Of a stretch of 64,000 bases of DNA, positions 1-9,422 are shown one piece after another. Position numbers and translations under genes: made by a program. A model generated the notes under the pieces. It was not told the DNA's origin. It searched no databases and saw only the letters and a program-made list of their open reading frames with translations. The stretch is from Nocardioides aromaticivorans (GTDB lineage Bacteria; Actinomycetota; Actinomycetes; Propionibacteriales; Nocardioidaceae). The first letter of the stretch is position 1, and each line of letters begins with the position of its first letter. Where the stretch lies: positions 62,001 through 126,000 of the forward strand of contig NZ_JACBZM010000001.1 in NCBI RefSeq assembly GCF_013408525.1, read 5' to 3'.

Positions 1-2619
1 GTAGCTGCGGAAGATGTGCGCGAGGTCCTCGTCGCAGCGCTTGATCTCCGCGTCGGCGTCGGCGAGGGCGGTGCGCAGCCGCTCGCCGAGGCGCTGGGAG
101 TTCTCCAGGAAGCGGTCGAGGTCCTCGGGGTCCGCCGGCGCGGCCGCGGCGGCGAAGTCCGCGCCCAGCGCGGCGTCCTGCTCCTCGCTGAGGACCACGA
201 CACCGGCGTCCTCGACGGCCCAGACGCGGTCCTTGACGATGTCCTCGGCGTCGGTCAGCTCGCCGTGGTCGGCGTTGAGCTGGTCGCGGCGCTGCTCGAG
301 CGAGAACCGCTCCTTGCGGGCCTGGCCGAGCTGCTCCTGCAGGTCGTCGATCTGCGCCTGCAGCACCTGCAGGCGGTCGTCGGACGCGAGGATCGCCGAC
401 CGGCGCTCCTCCAGGCCGGCGATCCGCCGGTCGCTGCCGGCCACGTCGACGTCGTCGAAGCGCACCATCACGATCGCCTCGTAGGCCTTGCGCTGCAGCT
501 CGATCAGGCTGCTGCGGCGCTTGAGTTCCTCGAGCCTGCCGTCGATCTCGCCGAGCCGGCGCTCCAGCCCGGCCAGCTGGGCGTCGATCTCCGCGATCGC
601 GTCCTCGCTGGAGAAGCCGATGATGTTGCGCTGGTCGCTGCGTCCGTGCGCGCCCCGACGGCCATTGCGGGTCTGGCCGGCGACGCTCACCCGGAAGCCG
701 GGTCCGTCGAGGTCGGCGGCGCTGTCCACGCAGAGCGCGTTGCGCGACGGCTCCTCGACGTGCTGCTGCACCCAGCCGGCGAAGGGCGAGTCCTTGAAGA
801 GCAGCTTGCCGGCGATCCGCTCGGGGTCCGACGGACCGGTCTCCGGCAGGTCCAGCTCGACGCCCTGGAAGGTCAGCCGCGCGGGCAGCCGCAGCTCGTC
901 GATCGCCGTGGAGAAGTCGTGGAGCCGCTCCAGCGGCACCAGCATCATCCGCGCGCTGCCGCCGAGGACGGTCTCGATGGCCGTGCGCCAGCGCGCCTCC
1001 TCGGGCGCGACGTCGATCAGCTCGGCGACGAAGGGCAGCTCCTCGACGGACATGCCACTGGCCCGGGCGACGGCCGTGCGCAGGTCGTGGAGGTACGACG
1101 GCACGCGGCCCGCGCGGCTCTCGAGCGAGGCCCGCTCCTGCCGGAGCACCCCCTGCTCCTGCGTCAGCGGGAACTGCTGCTCGCGCAGCACCTTCTCCCG
1201 CTCGGCGGCGATCCGGTCGCGCTCCTTCTCGCCCGACCGGAGCCGCTCGCGGGCCTGCTCCTGCAGCACCGTGAACGCACCGGCGTCCTCGAGCGCCGAC
1301 TCCAGGTCGGGGGCGTCGGCGTCGGTCAGCCCGACGAGCGGGTAGACCCGCTCCTCGAGCTCGGCCAGCCGGCTCGCCCGCTCCTCGCGGAGGTTGCGCT
1401 CGGCCTCGGCCAGCGAGGCCAGCGCCTGCAGGTCGCCACCACCGGCGGCGCGGTGGGCGTCCTTCGCGGCGTCCAGGTCGCCGGCGAGCTGCAGCTCCGC
1501 GGCCTGGGCGGAGGCCAGCGCCTGCACGGTCGCCGCGCGCGCGTCGCGGTTGGCCGCCACCGCGGACTCGATCAGGCGCAGGTGCGTGCGCAACAGCCAG
1601 TAGCGCAGCGGGGTCTCGTCGCCGGACTGCGTGATGCCGTAGGAGTCCAGCTCCTCGAGACGCCGCGCGGCCGTCGTACGGCGCTCGTGCATGTCGGTGA
1701 TCGGCTCGAGCAGCTCCAGCTTCTGCTGCTCGGTGCGCATCGCCGCGTGCGCGGCGTCGAGGTCGTCGAAGTGCTCGATCGCGCGGTCGGCGGCGGCATA
1801 GGTCGCCGGACGCTCCAGGACCATGTCCTTGTAGAGCTCGTCGACGCTGCGGACCTGGTTGCCCGCCTGGATCCGCGCCAGCAGGCGCAGCGCCTTGCCG
1901 CCGTCGCCGTTGGCGCCGATGCCGAGCCGGGCGTGGAGGACGGCCGAGAACTCGGCGTAGGTGCGGTGCACGCGCACGCCCGGGAAGAGCTTCTTGAGGG
2001 TGTTGGCGTGGAACTTCTCCGGTACGGCGGCCTCGAGCTTCTCCAGCGGGAGGGTGCCCTCGTGGGTCCACATCTGCATGAGCACGTCGCTGGAGCGCGC
2101 GGCCCGGCGCGGGACGTAGTAGGTGCGCAGCGCCGTGAACCGGCCGCCCTGGTCACTGACGAAGGTCATCGCGACCGCGCCCCACGTGTCGGCGCCCTTG
2201 CCGCGCAGCAGCTTCTCGACCGGCCGGCCGGTCTTCGGGTCGTCGACGACGTCGACGGCGCCGCGCAGGTAGGACAGCAGGTTGCGCTGCCCGATGCTGC
2301 GCGCGCGGCCGGCGACGGCGTCGTTGGAGGCGCCGTTGAACTTGGTGTCGGACGGCATCATCAGCGCCGTGTAGGCGTCGAGGATGGTGCTCTTGCCGAC
2401 GCCGGAGGCGCCGGAGATCATCGTCGCGTCGCCCGCGAGCGGGACCGTCGTCAGGCCGCCGAAGCCGCCCCAGTTGACCAGCTGCAGCAGCGAGGCGCGC
2501 CACTGGACCGTGTCGTCGGCGGGGGTCGCGACGACCTGCTTCTCGAAGAGGCCGTCCGTCTCGTCCTGGTGGTCGACGAGGTCGTCCACCGTCGTCTCGA
2601 GGCCTTCGTCGATGCTCAC
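1..2619 (-). CDS. jetC: JetC, SMC-like ATPase of a Wadjet system (3' end outside window)
   Basis: The first 873 residues are present and the gene runs off the left edge. A Walker A motif (GASGVGKST) is at about residues 70-78, followed by long Glu/Arg/Leu-rich stretches typical of SMC/SbcC coiled coils (roughly 300-450 and 650-870). The GTG start overlaps the jetB stop by 4 bp (GTGA), so the two are probably translationally coupled. In known Wadjet systems JetC is the ATPase of the JetABC complex that extrudes and helps cleave circular plasmid DNA with JetD. The family call rests on gene order plus the P-loop and coiled-coil layout. The nuclease subunit JetD would lie beyond position 1. Confidence 0.9.
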   Translation of the reverse strand, partial: MSIDEGLETTVDDLVDHQDETDGLFEKQVVATPADDTVQWRASLLQLVNWGGFGGLTTVPLAGDATMISGASGVGKSTILDAYTALMMPSDTKFNGASNDAVAGRARSIGQRNLLSYLRGAVDVVDDPKTGRPVEKLLRGKGADTWGAVAMTFVSDQGGRFTALRTYYVPRRAARSSDVLMQMWTHEGTLPLEKLEAAVPEKFHANTLKKLFPGVRVHRTYAEFSAVLHARLGIGANGDGGKALRLLARIQAGNQVRSVDELYKDMVLERPATYAAADRAIEHFDDLDAAHAAMRTEQQKLELLEPITDMHERRTTAARRLEELDSYGITQSGDETPLRYWLLRTHLRLIESAVAANRDARAATVQALASAQAAELQLAGDLDAAKDAHRAAGGGDLQALASLAEAERNLREERASRLAELEERVYPLVGLTDADAPDLESALEDAGAFTVLQEQARERLRSGEKERDRIAAEREKVLREQQFPLTQEQGVLRQERASLESRAGRVPSYLHDLRTAVARASGMSVEELPFVAELIDVAPEEARWRTAIETVLGGSARMMLVPLERLHDFSTAIDELRLPARLTFQGVELDLPETGPSDPERIAGKLLFKDSPFAGWVQQHVEEPSRNALCVDSAADLDGPGFRVSVAGQTRNGRRGAHGRSDQRNIIGFSSEDAIAEIDAQLAGLERRLGEIDGRLEELKRRSSLIELQRKAYEAIVMVRFDDVDVAGSDRRIAGLEERRSAILASDDRLQVLQAQIDDLQEQLGQARKERFSLEQRRDQLNADHGELTDAEDIVKDRVWAVEDAGVVVLSEEQDAALGADFAAAAAPADPEDLDRFLENSQRLGERLRTALADADAEIKRCDEDLAHIFRSY

Positions 2620-3344
2620 TCGGCGTCCTCCTGGGTGTCGGCCTCGAACAGGTCGGCGTCGGGGGCCGCGTCGGCCGCCTCCGGCTCCGTCCCGTTGGCC
2701 TTCTGCAGCGCCTCGAGCAGCTCCTGCAGCAGCTCCAGCGGCAGCAGCGGCTCGACGGCCTCGCTGATCTCGAACCGGTCCTCGGCCGCGGTGGCGATCA
2801 GCAGGCCGGCCTTGGCCACGCTGACGACCGCGTTGCGGGCGCGCTTCTCGTCACCCGACTCGTCGGTGGCGTGGGTGGGGCGGTAGCTGGCGACGTAGTC
2901 GAGCAGGTCGTCCCGGTCGACGTACACACGGGCGTCGCCGCCGGCGAGGCCGGCCCGCAGCCGGTCGCGCAGGTGGACGAGCACGAGGGTCTCCTCGCGC
3001 GACCACGCGGTGTCGTGGAGCAGGGTCGGGAAGCGGCCGCCGCCCTCGGCCTGCGCCTGCCGCTTCCACGCGACCTCGCGGGCGCGGTCGACCTGGAGGT
3101 CGAGGAAGAGGTCGTTGAGGCGGGAGCGGAAGACCCGCTCGTTCTCGACCAGCACCTGCCAGTCGCGCGGGTGCGTGCGGGCGCTGATGAAGCGCTGCTT
3201 GAGCAAGGAGACCAGGGCCTGGCGCTGGGCGTACTCCAGGCCGCCCTCGTCGCCCTCGAAGAGCGAGACCGAGTCGGCCTCGAAGTCCTCCACGTCGTCG
3301 TACCCGGTGTCGACGACCTCGTCGACGTCGGTGTCGATGCTCAC
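2616..3344 (-). CDS. jetB: JetB, DUF4194 subunit of Wadjet
   Basis: A 242-residue acidic protein of the size expected for DUF4194 (MukE/kleisin-partner-like). It has an Asp/Glu-rich N terminus, a central helical region and an Asp/Glu-rich tail. It overlaps jetA upstream (ATGA) and jetC downstream (GTGA) by 4 bp each, a tight three-gene operon in the canonical A-B-C order. In Wadjet complexes JetB binds the JetA kleisin-like protein and helps load the JetC motor. No catalytic residues are expected. Assignment rests on size and position; sequence motifs alone would be weak. Confidence 0.87.
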   Translation of the reverse strand: MSIDTDVDEVVDTGYDDVEDFEADSVSLFEGDEGGLEYAQRQALVSLLKQRFISARTHPRDWQVLVENERVFRSRLNDLFLDLQVDRAREVAWKRQAQAEGGGRFPTLLHDTAWSREETLVLVHLRDRLRAGLAGGDARVYVDRDDLLDYVASYRPTHATDESGDEKRARNAVVSVAKAGLLIATAAEDRFEISEAVEPLLPLELLQELLEALQKANGTEPEAADAAPDADLFEADTQEDAE

Positions 3345-4831
3345 GAGCGAGCCTCCTCGCGGTCCAGGTCGGGGTCGGGCAGCGGCATGCGCGGTACGGC
3401 GAAGGTGCGCTCCGTGCCGTCGGGGCGTACGGCGACGAAGGACTCGAGCGCGTCCTCGGTCCGCAGGTCGCGGTTGGCCGCCAGGTGCAGCAGGCCGAAG
3501 ATCTCCACCGGCCGGCGCAGGGACGGCTCGAGGGAGTCGAAGAGCTCGCCGAGGGAGGCCGCGGGCAGCAGGTCGCGCAGCGCGTCGTCGAGCCGCTGGC
3601 GCAGCGACCCGAGCTGCGGCCCACCCTGCGCCATCAGCGCGGCCAGCGACAGCCCGGGCGCGTCGGCGGGGTCGGCGGCGCTGATCCGGTCGGGCAGCAC
3701 GTCGTCGGCGGGGTCGTGGAAGCGCTCGCGGAGATGGTCGACGCCGACCCGGCTCGGGAGCAGCGGGACGTCGTGGGTGGCGCGTGGTCCGGTCTCGGCC
3801 ATCCAGGTCATCAGCTCGGACTCCACCTGCCGCAGCGTCTGCTCCAGCTCGCGGTCGCGGGCGGCGTCGTGGGAGACGATGTACTCCTTCAGCGTCGCCG
3901 TCACCCGGCTGCGCTGGGCGAGCACCCGGTCGAGGCCGTCGCGCACCAGCCGCACGGTCCCCCGCAGCTCCGCACGGTCGGCGTCGCCGAGGATGCCGTC
4001 GGCCAGCGGGTGCTCCAGCAGCGCGGTGAGGTCCTCGCGCAGCTGGGTCACGAGCGCGTCGTCACGCAACAGCGCGAAGGCGCCCTCGAACGCCCGCCCC
4101 TCGTGGGTGGCGGTCATCAGGGCGTCGGCGCGCGCGAGGTACTCGTCGATCACCTCGCCGGCCGGCCGGTCCTCGGCCCGGAAGGCCGCGAGGATCTCGG
4201 CCCGGATCGTGGCGAAGCGCTCCTCGACCCGCGCGAAGTCACTGGGCAGGGCGGAGATCAGGGAGAGCAGCTCGGTGAAGCCCTCGACCATGTAGTCCTC
4301 GGTGGCGCTGACCATGTCGGCGCCGTCGACGAGCCGGTCGCGCTCGGCCTTGAGCCGCGCGATCTCGTCGTTGAGCAGGGTCACCCGGGCGCCGCGGTCG
4401 GGGTTGGCCTCGGAGTTGAAGCGCCGGACCGTCCCGAGGATCGTGGCGATCCGGTGCTCGCTGAGCGTGGCCCGGTCGCGGGCGAGGTTCTTGACCAGCT
4501 CGAGCGCCTGCTGCGCGTGCGAGGTCAGTGAGTAGACCTCGTTGCCCTGCTCGTCGAGCGAGCGCACCAGCCACTGCCCGCGCATCCAGCGCTGGCAGAT
4601 GTCCTTGCCGCTGCCGTTGGGGACCTCGGTCTCCCCCGCCTCCCGGATGGCGGCGAGATGCTGCTCGACCTGCGTGTGCAGCCGGGCGGTCGCGATCGGC
4701 TTGTTGTTGCGCCCGAACGCCGCCCGGAAGATCGTGATCACCACCGCCGCCTGGCGCTGGTGGAGCAGGGTGAGCGTGGGCTGCGCGAAGGCGCCCTTCA
4801 CCCGGGCGAGCTCCCCGGCGATCTCGCTCAC
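3341..4831 (-). CDS. jetA: JetA, DUF3375 subunit of Wadjet
   Basis: 496 residues, the usual size of DUF3375 (MukF/kleisin-like) proteins. The N terminus is a helical winged-helix-like region (LLHQRQAAVVITIFRAAF, near residues 22-39), followed by long helical segments. It is the first gene of the leftward operon. The start is GTG at 4831, chosen because a clear GGAGGAG ribosome binding site lies just upstream; no ATG is better placed. JetA is the kleisin-type bridge of the complex. Base composition matches the GC-rich host rather than the neighbouring island. Confidence 0.9.
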   Translation of the reverse strand: MSEIAGELARVKGAFAQPTLTLLHQRQAAVVITIFRAAFGRNNKPIATARLHTQVEQHLAAIREAGETEVPNGSGKDICQRWMRGQWLVRSLDEQGNEVYSLTSHAQQALELVKNLARDRATLSEHRIATILGTVRRFNSEANPDRGARVTLLNDEIARLKAERDRLVDGADMVSATEDYMVEGFTELLSLISALPSDFARVEERFATIRAEILAAFRAEDRPAGEVIDEYLARADALMTATHEGRAFEGAFALLRDDALVTQLREDLTALLEHPLADGILGDADRAELRGTVRLVRDGLDRVLAQRSRVTATLKEYIVSHDAARDRELEQTLRQVESELMTWMAETGPRATHDVPLLPSRVGVDHLRERFHDPADDVLPDRISAADPADAPGLSLAALMAQGGPQLGSLRQRLDDALRDLLPAASLGELFDSLEPSLRRPVEIFGLLHLAANRDLRTEDALESFVAVRPDGTERTFAVPRMPLPDPDLDREEARS

Positions 4832-5203
4832 GACTCCTCCTCCCCCGTGGGGCCGAAATGAGGAGCCAGTGTCCCAGAGGGGTGGGGCGTGAGCTGCACC
4901 GAGGGGCGCGCCGGAGTGTCACGGTGCCGGACGACGCGCGCTCGGGGCAGCGCAGAACGCGGCGGAGCCCGTCGGCAACGCACCACGAGTCGAGCTCGGA
5001 TGCCGACGAGCTCCGCCCGTCATCCGGTCACTGACCGCGCATCAGTGCCGAGGACTGCTCCCCTCCGCCTCGCGCGGTTCCCAACCGCTGGCGACGCTAG
5101 TTCGCTGCCCACGGCGGCTGCGTCGCCATTTCAGGTGAAGATCCGCCCCGCCAGACCCCGCTCCCACCGATGACTCCGGCACCTGCCACCGGTCAGCCCG
5201 GGC
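4832..5203. other. Intergenic region, no gene seen
   Basis: 372 bp between the divergent jetA and VOC genes. I see no convincing ORF or hairpin. The promoters of both flanking transcription units should lie here, but I could not pick clear -10/-35 boxes. Confidence 0.5.
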
Positions 5204-5677
5204 ATGACTTCCGTACGCACCCACCTCTGGTTCGGCAACGACAAGGCCGTCGAGGCCGCCCACTTCTACGCCGAGCACATCCCCGGCTCCACCGTCACCC
5301 GCGTGGTCACCGCCCGCACCTCCCCCGACGACCGCGTCGCCGACGTCGTCGAGTTCATCGTCGCCGGCCACCCCGTCATCGGCCTCAACGCCGGCCCGGT
5401 CTTCCACCTCAACGAGGCCTTCTCCTTCTACCTCTCCGTCGAGGGCCAGGAGGAGGTCGACCACTACTGGGACCTCCTCACCGCCGACGGCGGCGAACCC
5501 GGCGCCTGCGGCTGGTGCAAGGACAAGTACGGCGTCTCCTGGCAGTTGATCCCACGCGAGCTCGAGGAGCTGTCCGGCGACTACTCGACCGAGGCCAACT
5601 TCCGCGTCGCCCAGGCCATGCTGAAGATGGGCAAGATCGACGTGGCCGAGATCCAGGCGGCGTACGACGGGGCATGA
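5204..5677 (+). CDS. VOC family (PhnB-like) protein
   Basis: 157 residues with the PhnB/glyoxalase-fold pattern: HLWFGNDKAVEAAHFYAEHI at the N terminus, FHLNEAFSFYLSVEG in the middle, and GWCKDKYGVSWQLIP followed by an amphipathic C-terminal helix. This matches the subfamily often named 3-demethylubiquinone-9 3-methyltransferase-like, which has no proven methyltransferase role. The real reaction is unknown. The ATG has no strong ribosome binding site. Its stop overlaps the next start (ATGA), implying co-translation with the SUKH protein. Confidence 0.82.
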   Translation: MTSVRTHLWFGNDKAVEAAHFYAEHIPGSTVTRVVTARTSPDDRVADVVEFIVAGHPVIGLNAGPVFHLNEAFSFYLSVEGQEEVDHYWDLLTADGGEPGACGWCKDKYGVSWQLIPRELEELSGDYSTEANFRVAQAMLKMGKIDVAEIQAAYDGA

Positions 5678-6246
5678 TCCTGCCCATGAGCTCGTCCCTG
5701 GCGGCGCGCCTGGAGGTGCTGGCCGATGCCTACGCCCTGCGTGGGTACGACGTCCGGCCCAACCTCCTCCCGGGCGCCACCTCTGGTGAGCTGGACGAGG
5801 TCGAGGCCGCGCTGGGCGTGGTGCTGCCGGCGTCGTACCGGGAGCTGTACGGGTGGAGCGCCGGCGTCATCGACGAGTTCGGCACTGCCCCTCGTATGCG
5901 CTTCCGCGACGAGTCGCTCCTCCCGCTCGCGCGGGTCGTCGAGGAGCGGGACCGGTTGCTGGAGGTCTACGACTGGTGCGAGTCCGTCGACGGCCGGGTC
6001 GTGGCGCCGTTCGCGTCCTTCGAGGGGTCGGTCCTCGTGGTTGCCTGCGGGCCGCAGCGGCTGACGTCCGCCGTACCGCACCCGGTGATCTCGTACTTCC
6101 AGGGGATCGACGTCTACTACGACTCGATCGAGGCGATGGTCGAGACGTGTATCGCCTGGGCGTCGCAGGAGGGGTGGGGGCCGTACGAGGCGGCGCCCAA
6201 TGAGATGGAGGTCTGGCGGCGGTTCAATGGTTCGGTCGAGTTCTGA
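5674..6246 (+). CDS. SMI1/KNR4 (SUKH) family protein
   Basis: 190 residues with the SUKH signature: TSGELDEVEAALGVVLPASY (helix plus 'lP..y' turn), then a Tyr/Trp-rich second half with PFASFEG and a C-terminal amphipathic helix. SUKH proteins are often immunity proteins against contact-dependent or polymorphic toxins, but many free-standing copies have no known role. The ATG at 5674 is chosen because it overlaps the VOC stop by 4 bp; a second in-frame ATG at 5686 is possible. No adjacent toxin gene is visible. Confidence 0.8.
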   Translation: MILPMSSSLAARLEVLADAYALRGYDVRPNLLPGATSGELDEVEAALGVVLPASYRELYGWSAGVIDEFGTAPRMRFRDESLLPLARVVEERDRLLEVYDWCESVDGRVVAPFASFEGSVLVVACGPQRLTSAVPHPVISYFQGIDVYYDSIEAMVETCIAWASQEGWGPYEAAPNEMEVWRRFNGSVEF

Positions 6247-6418
6247 GGGTCGCTTGTCGCCGGCGCCGCGTCACTCCGCCAAGAAGGACGCGGGCTAGGC
6301 GGGGTACGAGCGACCGACTTGTGCAAAGTCGCAAACACGCCCGAAGCACACAACTAGGCTGCCACAATCGCCGACCGGTCCCGTATGCGCCGGGGCTCTG
6401 ACTGCAGGGAGCATCGCA

Positions 6419-7774
6419 ATGACAGAGTGGGGCTTCTTGGACGGGTCTCCCTACTCGGTTCAGCCTGACGACACAACTGTCGCACGCCTTCAAGCGTTAG
6501 GCCCGAAGCTTGCTGGCCTTGAAGAACGATGTTTGGTCGTGCGCAAGGCCATCGCTCAGCACCTCGCCGGAAGTCTCAACCGAGCAAGTCGCGCGCAAGA
6601 GATCTACGAAAGCAACGCGATCGAGGGAAAGCTTGCGACCCTAGAGGAGACATTCGGCATTCTCAACGACCGGCATTTGTTCGACGCCGACGCCGCAATT
6701 GCTCGCTACACGCTACACGAAAGCCTCACAGACGATCCTAAGGTGCAAGATGTCGTCGGATTGGCGGCCGCGCGTATCTTGGTGGACCAGTACATTCAAG
6801 AGCCCGACAGGCCACTTGCAGAAGCGGACGTCAGGGACATGCATGGCTTGATCCTCGCTGGCCACCACTCCGCCGGGCGCTACAAAGTTCATTTGAACAG
6901 CATCGAGGGTTCAACGCACGTCCCCACTCCTCCGGTGGACGTTCCTGGCGCAATGAACATGCTCGTTGAATGGTTCCGATACTCCGATGCCCCGCTTGTC
7001 TGGCGCGCCGCCGTCACACACGCCTGGTTCACTCATATTCATCCCTTCGACGACGGAAATGGGCGAATCGCGCGACTGTTGGCGAACTACACCCTCGGAT
7101 TTGGTTCGTACCCTCCGCTTATTGTTAAGTCCTCCTCGGATCGCGGCAAGTACCTTTCAGCGTTATCGGCAAGCGACGACGCCGGCGACATCGTCCCTTT
7201 AATGCAAGTATTTGCGAGGGCGCTCGATCGACAACTGAAGATCATGGAGAAGCCAAACTTCGGTTGGGAGTTGTTTCAAAAGGATCTTCGAATTCGCGAA
7301 GACAGTATTCACAAGCGCTGGTCGACGACCTTGGATCGCTTCCTCCACGAAGTATCCGCGCACCTGCGAATATCGCGGATAAAATTCGAAGTGATTGGCT
7401 CAGTAGGACCAAGTGACTTCGAATTTTTGCGCGGTAGAAGTAGTAGTGGCAATGGGTGGATTGCGCGCGTGTCAAATGGTGACGCACGGCGAGACCTCCT
7501 TGTCTGGACGGGCCACGTAACGGATCGCATGTATGGGCGACTCGAGAAGGACCAGGTCTTTCCGGCTCTTTTCCTCTCCGAGCGCGATCCTGATCCGAAG
7601 GCCCCGAAGCCCTTTCGCAGGCGCGTTCATGGACTTCCCGAATTCCACGACGAGATCTGCATCATCGCGGACGAGGATCGGGCGATGCTTCGTCGCGGGA
7701 GCAATATTCAGCGGGTTTCCCTTCGAGACGCCTCGGAGCTCTGGGCTGGCCTCCTCAGCGGGTACCTGAGATAG
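6419..7774 (+). CDS. Fic domain protein (AMPylase), class II
   Basis: 451 residues. The Fic catalytic motif HPFDDGNGRIAR is at residues 208-219 with the catalytic His208 intact. An N-terminal inhibitory helix motif, SNAIEG (S65 to G70), fits the [S/T]xxxE[G/N] consensus, so this is a class II, self-inhibited Fic enzyme. Such enzymes transfer AMP to Ser/Thr/Tyr of target proteins. The C-terminal 150 residues are not recognised and may bind targets. AGGGAG lies 7 bp before the ATG. GC is visibly lower than in flanking genes, which suggests horizontal transfer. No antitoxin gene is adjacent; inhibition is built in. Confidence 0.92.
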   Translation: MTEWGFLDGSPYSVQPDDTTVARLQALGPKLAGLEERCLVVRKAIAQHLAGSLNRASRAQEIYESNAIEGKLATLEETFGILNDRHLFDADAAIARYTLHESLTDDPKVQDVVGLAAARILVDQYIQEPDRPLAEADVRDMHGLILAGHHSAGRYKVHLNSIEGSTHVPTPPVDVPGAMNMLVEWFRYSDAPLVWRAAVTHAWFTHIHPFDDGNGRIARLLANYTLGFGSYPPLIVKSSSDRGKYLSALSASDDAGDIVPLMQVFARALDRQLKIMEKPNFGWELFQKDLRIREDSIHKRWSTTLDRFLHEVSAHLRISRIKFEVIGSVGPSDFEFLRGRSSSGNGWIARVSNGDARRDLLVWTGHVTDRMYGRLEKDQVFPALFLSERDPDPKAPKPFRRRVHGLPEFHDEICIIADEDRAMLRRGSNIQRVSLRDASELWAGLLSGYLR

Positions 7775-7925
7775 GTCGCCACCCGCCGCAGTCCCTGCGT
7801 GTCGTGGAACGAAGTGGGTCACGACATGTCACCGCGCGCCAAACCCTTCGGAAGAAAGAATCGTGCGAGAGATACGTAGGTGTTGCTCAGCGAGACGCGG
7901 CAAACTGTGACGGGAAGGATGGGCT

Positions 7926-9422
7926 GTGGTCTGCCAGACGGCCGCTGAACTGTGGAAGGCTTGGCTTAACGCTGGCGTCGTACGCCCGGAGGACTACGAC
8001 CGGGATCTCGCGGACGCCATCCGTCAGCACCTCGGACCGTCTCGGACCAGAGACCTGGCTCGCGCAATGCATAGAGTCGAGTGGACGCCCCGGGATCTTC
8101 TTCGTGCGATCTTTCCGGAGCTTCAGTCGTTCAGCGGCATGCTTCGAGACTTGCTTGGTTTGTACGCGAAGGTCGAAGCACAATCGGCAAGTGACGAGAA
8201 TCTACGGATTGTGTACGAGTTCGACGAGCACGACCCGTTCGACCTCCTCTTGTCCAGTTTCCGTGAACAAGCGGAGTCGGCCTCCCGAGTCGTGACATCG
8301 GGAGGCGGCGTTGGATTTCCCGCCGACCACGCGTTTGACAGTCCCGCCCGGAAGTTCGGAGATTGGGACAGGGTCGCGGCGATCTTCGGGGAGAGGCCCG
8401 ACGACTGGCCGTTCAACAAAGGCGCTCCACGTTGCGCCTCCACTGGAAATCCCGACGCTGACGCCGTGATTGCGCGTGGCTTGCGCGTCGTTGACAGTGT
8501 GATGGCGGTCCTTGCACGATTCGGAGCCACCCGCGGCGCCGTGACAGCGTGGCGCGACGTGCAAGGCGTGGAGCGCACAATCGCCGCCGATATGGCCCAG
8601 GCGGCACATGATTACTGGCCGTTAATGACAACGGCGAGCCTGCATGGGCTGGCCGATGCGGTACGCCGAGGTTCGGCGGAGCTAGGTGTGTTAACGGAGT
8701 TGGACCGCTGGCTCGACTGGTTCGAATCCGCCGCCGAGATGGAGCAGGCGGTGACGGAAGTGACCGATCTGCTCTCGTTGCCAACCTGGGGAAAGCGGCA
8801 CGAACTGTATTCCGCCTGGGTGTCGACGCAGATTGACGCCGCGTTGGCCGTCGATCGCGCTACCTTCCACGTGAAGGACGGCGTCCTAGCGTTCCCGTTC
8901 AAGGCGACCCTTCTCGCGGACGTGATGGCGACAGGAGGGCCGTACGAACTGTGGTGCGAGATGCGCACAGATCTCGTTGACCAGATCTCGCTTGAGCGGG
9001 TCGGTGGAATTCAGCCGGACTATAGGATCGTCAGGCGGGACCCGGGCGGCAGAATGACCACCGTCCTTGCCATTGAAGTGAAGCAGTACCGCCGAGGTGC
9101 CGCTGGGCGTCATGGAGCTGTCCTGGCGAAGTATGCGGCTGGCCTTCCCGAAGCGACCGTCCTGCTAGTCGGGCACGGGCCCCTTGGAAGGACTGTGCGT
9201 GACAGGGTGCCATCGGCAGACCGATCTCGGACATCAGTTTTCGAGAATGTACGCCCAGATCGCCCGAACGAGGCCAGATCCTTCCGTGCAGAGATCGAAC
9301 GATTGCTTCCGGAAGATTCAACTCAGACCGATATCCCATCCGAGATCGAGTTGCGTTGGGATCCGCGAGTGTACGATCTTGACCTTCATGTCCGATTCTC
9401 GTCTGGCGCTATTGTGTCGTAG
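7926..9422 (+). CDS. PD-(D/E)XK nuclease-like protein, truncated by an in-frame TAG
   Basis: 498 codons from a GTG with GGAAGGA about 7 bp upstream. Residues 1-330 are helical and unrecognised. A nuclease-type core then appears (GGIQPDYRIV, then LAIEVKQYRRG), giving the D...E-x-K pattern of PD-(D/E)XK enzymes. The last residues (YDLDLHVRFSSGAIVS) are the start of a YfaP/DUF2135-like beta domain, cut by TAG at 9420-9422. The same frame stays open beyond the stop and finishes that domain, so the intact gene probably ran to about 9780. GC is low, as for its island neighbours. Function unknown; a defence role is an inference from context. Confidence 0.6.
   Translation: MVCQTAAELWKAWLNAGVVRPEDYDRDLADAIRQHLGPSRTRDLARAMHRVEWTPRDLLRAIFPELQSFSGMLRDLLGLYAKVEAQSASDENLRIVYEFDEHDPFDLLLSSFREQAESASRVVTSGGGVGFPADHAFDSPARKFGDWDRVAAIFGERPDDWPFNKGAPRCASTGNPDADAVIARGLRVVDSVMAVLARFGATRGAVTAWRDVQGVERTIAADMAQAAHDYWPLMTTASLHGLADAVRRGSAELGVLTELDRWLDWFESAAEMEQAVTEVTDLLSLPTWGKRHELYSAWVSTQIDAALAVDRATFHVKDGVLAFPFKATLLADVMATGGPYELWCEMRTDLVDQISLERVGGIQPDYRIVRRDPGGRMTTVLAIEVKQYRRGAAGRHGAVLAKYAAGLPEATVLLVGHGPLGRTVRDRVPSADRSRTSVFENVRPDRPNEARSFRAEIERLLPEDSTQTDIPSEIELRWDPRVYDLDLHVRFSSGAIVS

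Noticed and set aside
16..2886. Long forward open frame (956 codons) opposite jetC
   Set aside because: It is a shadow of the high-GC reverse genes; the reverse frame has a Walker A motif and coiled coils, the forward frame is Arg/Val/Leu-rich noise with no domain.
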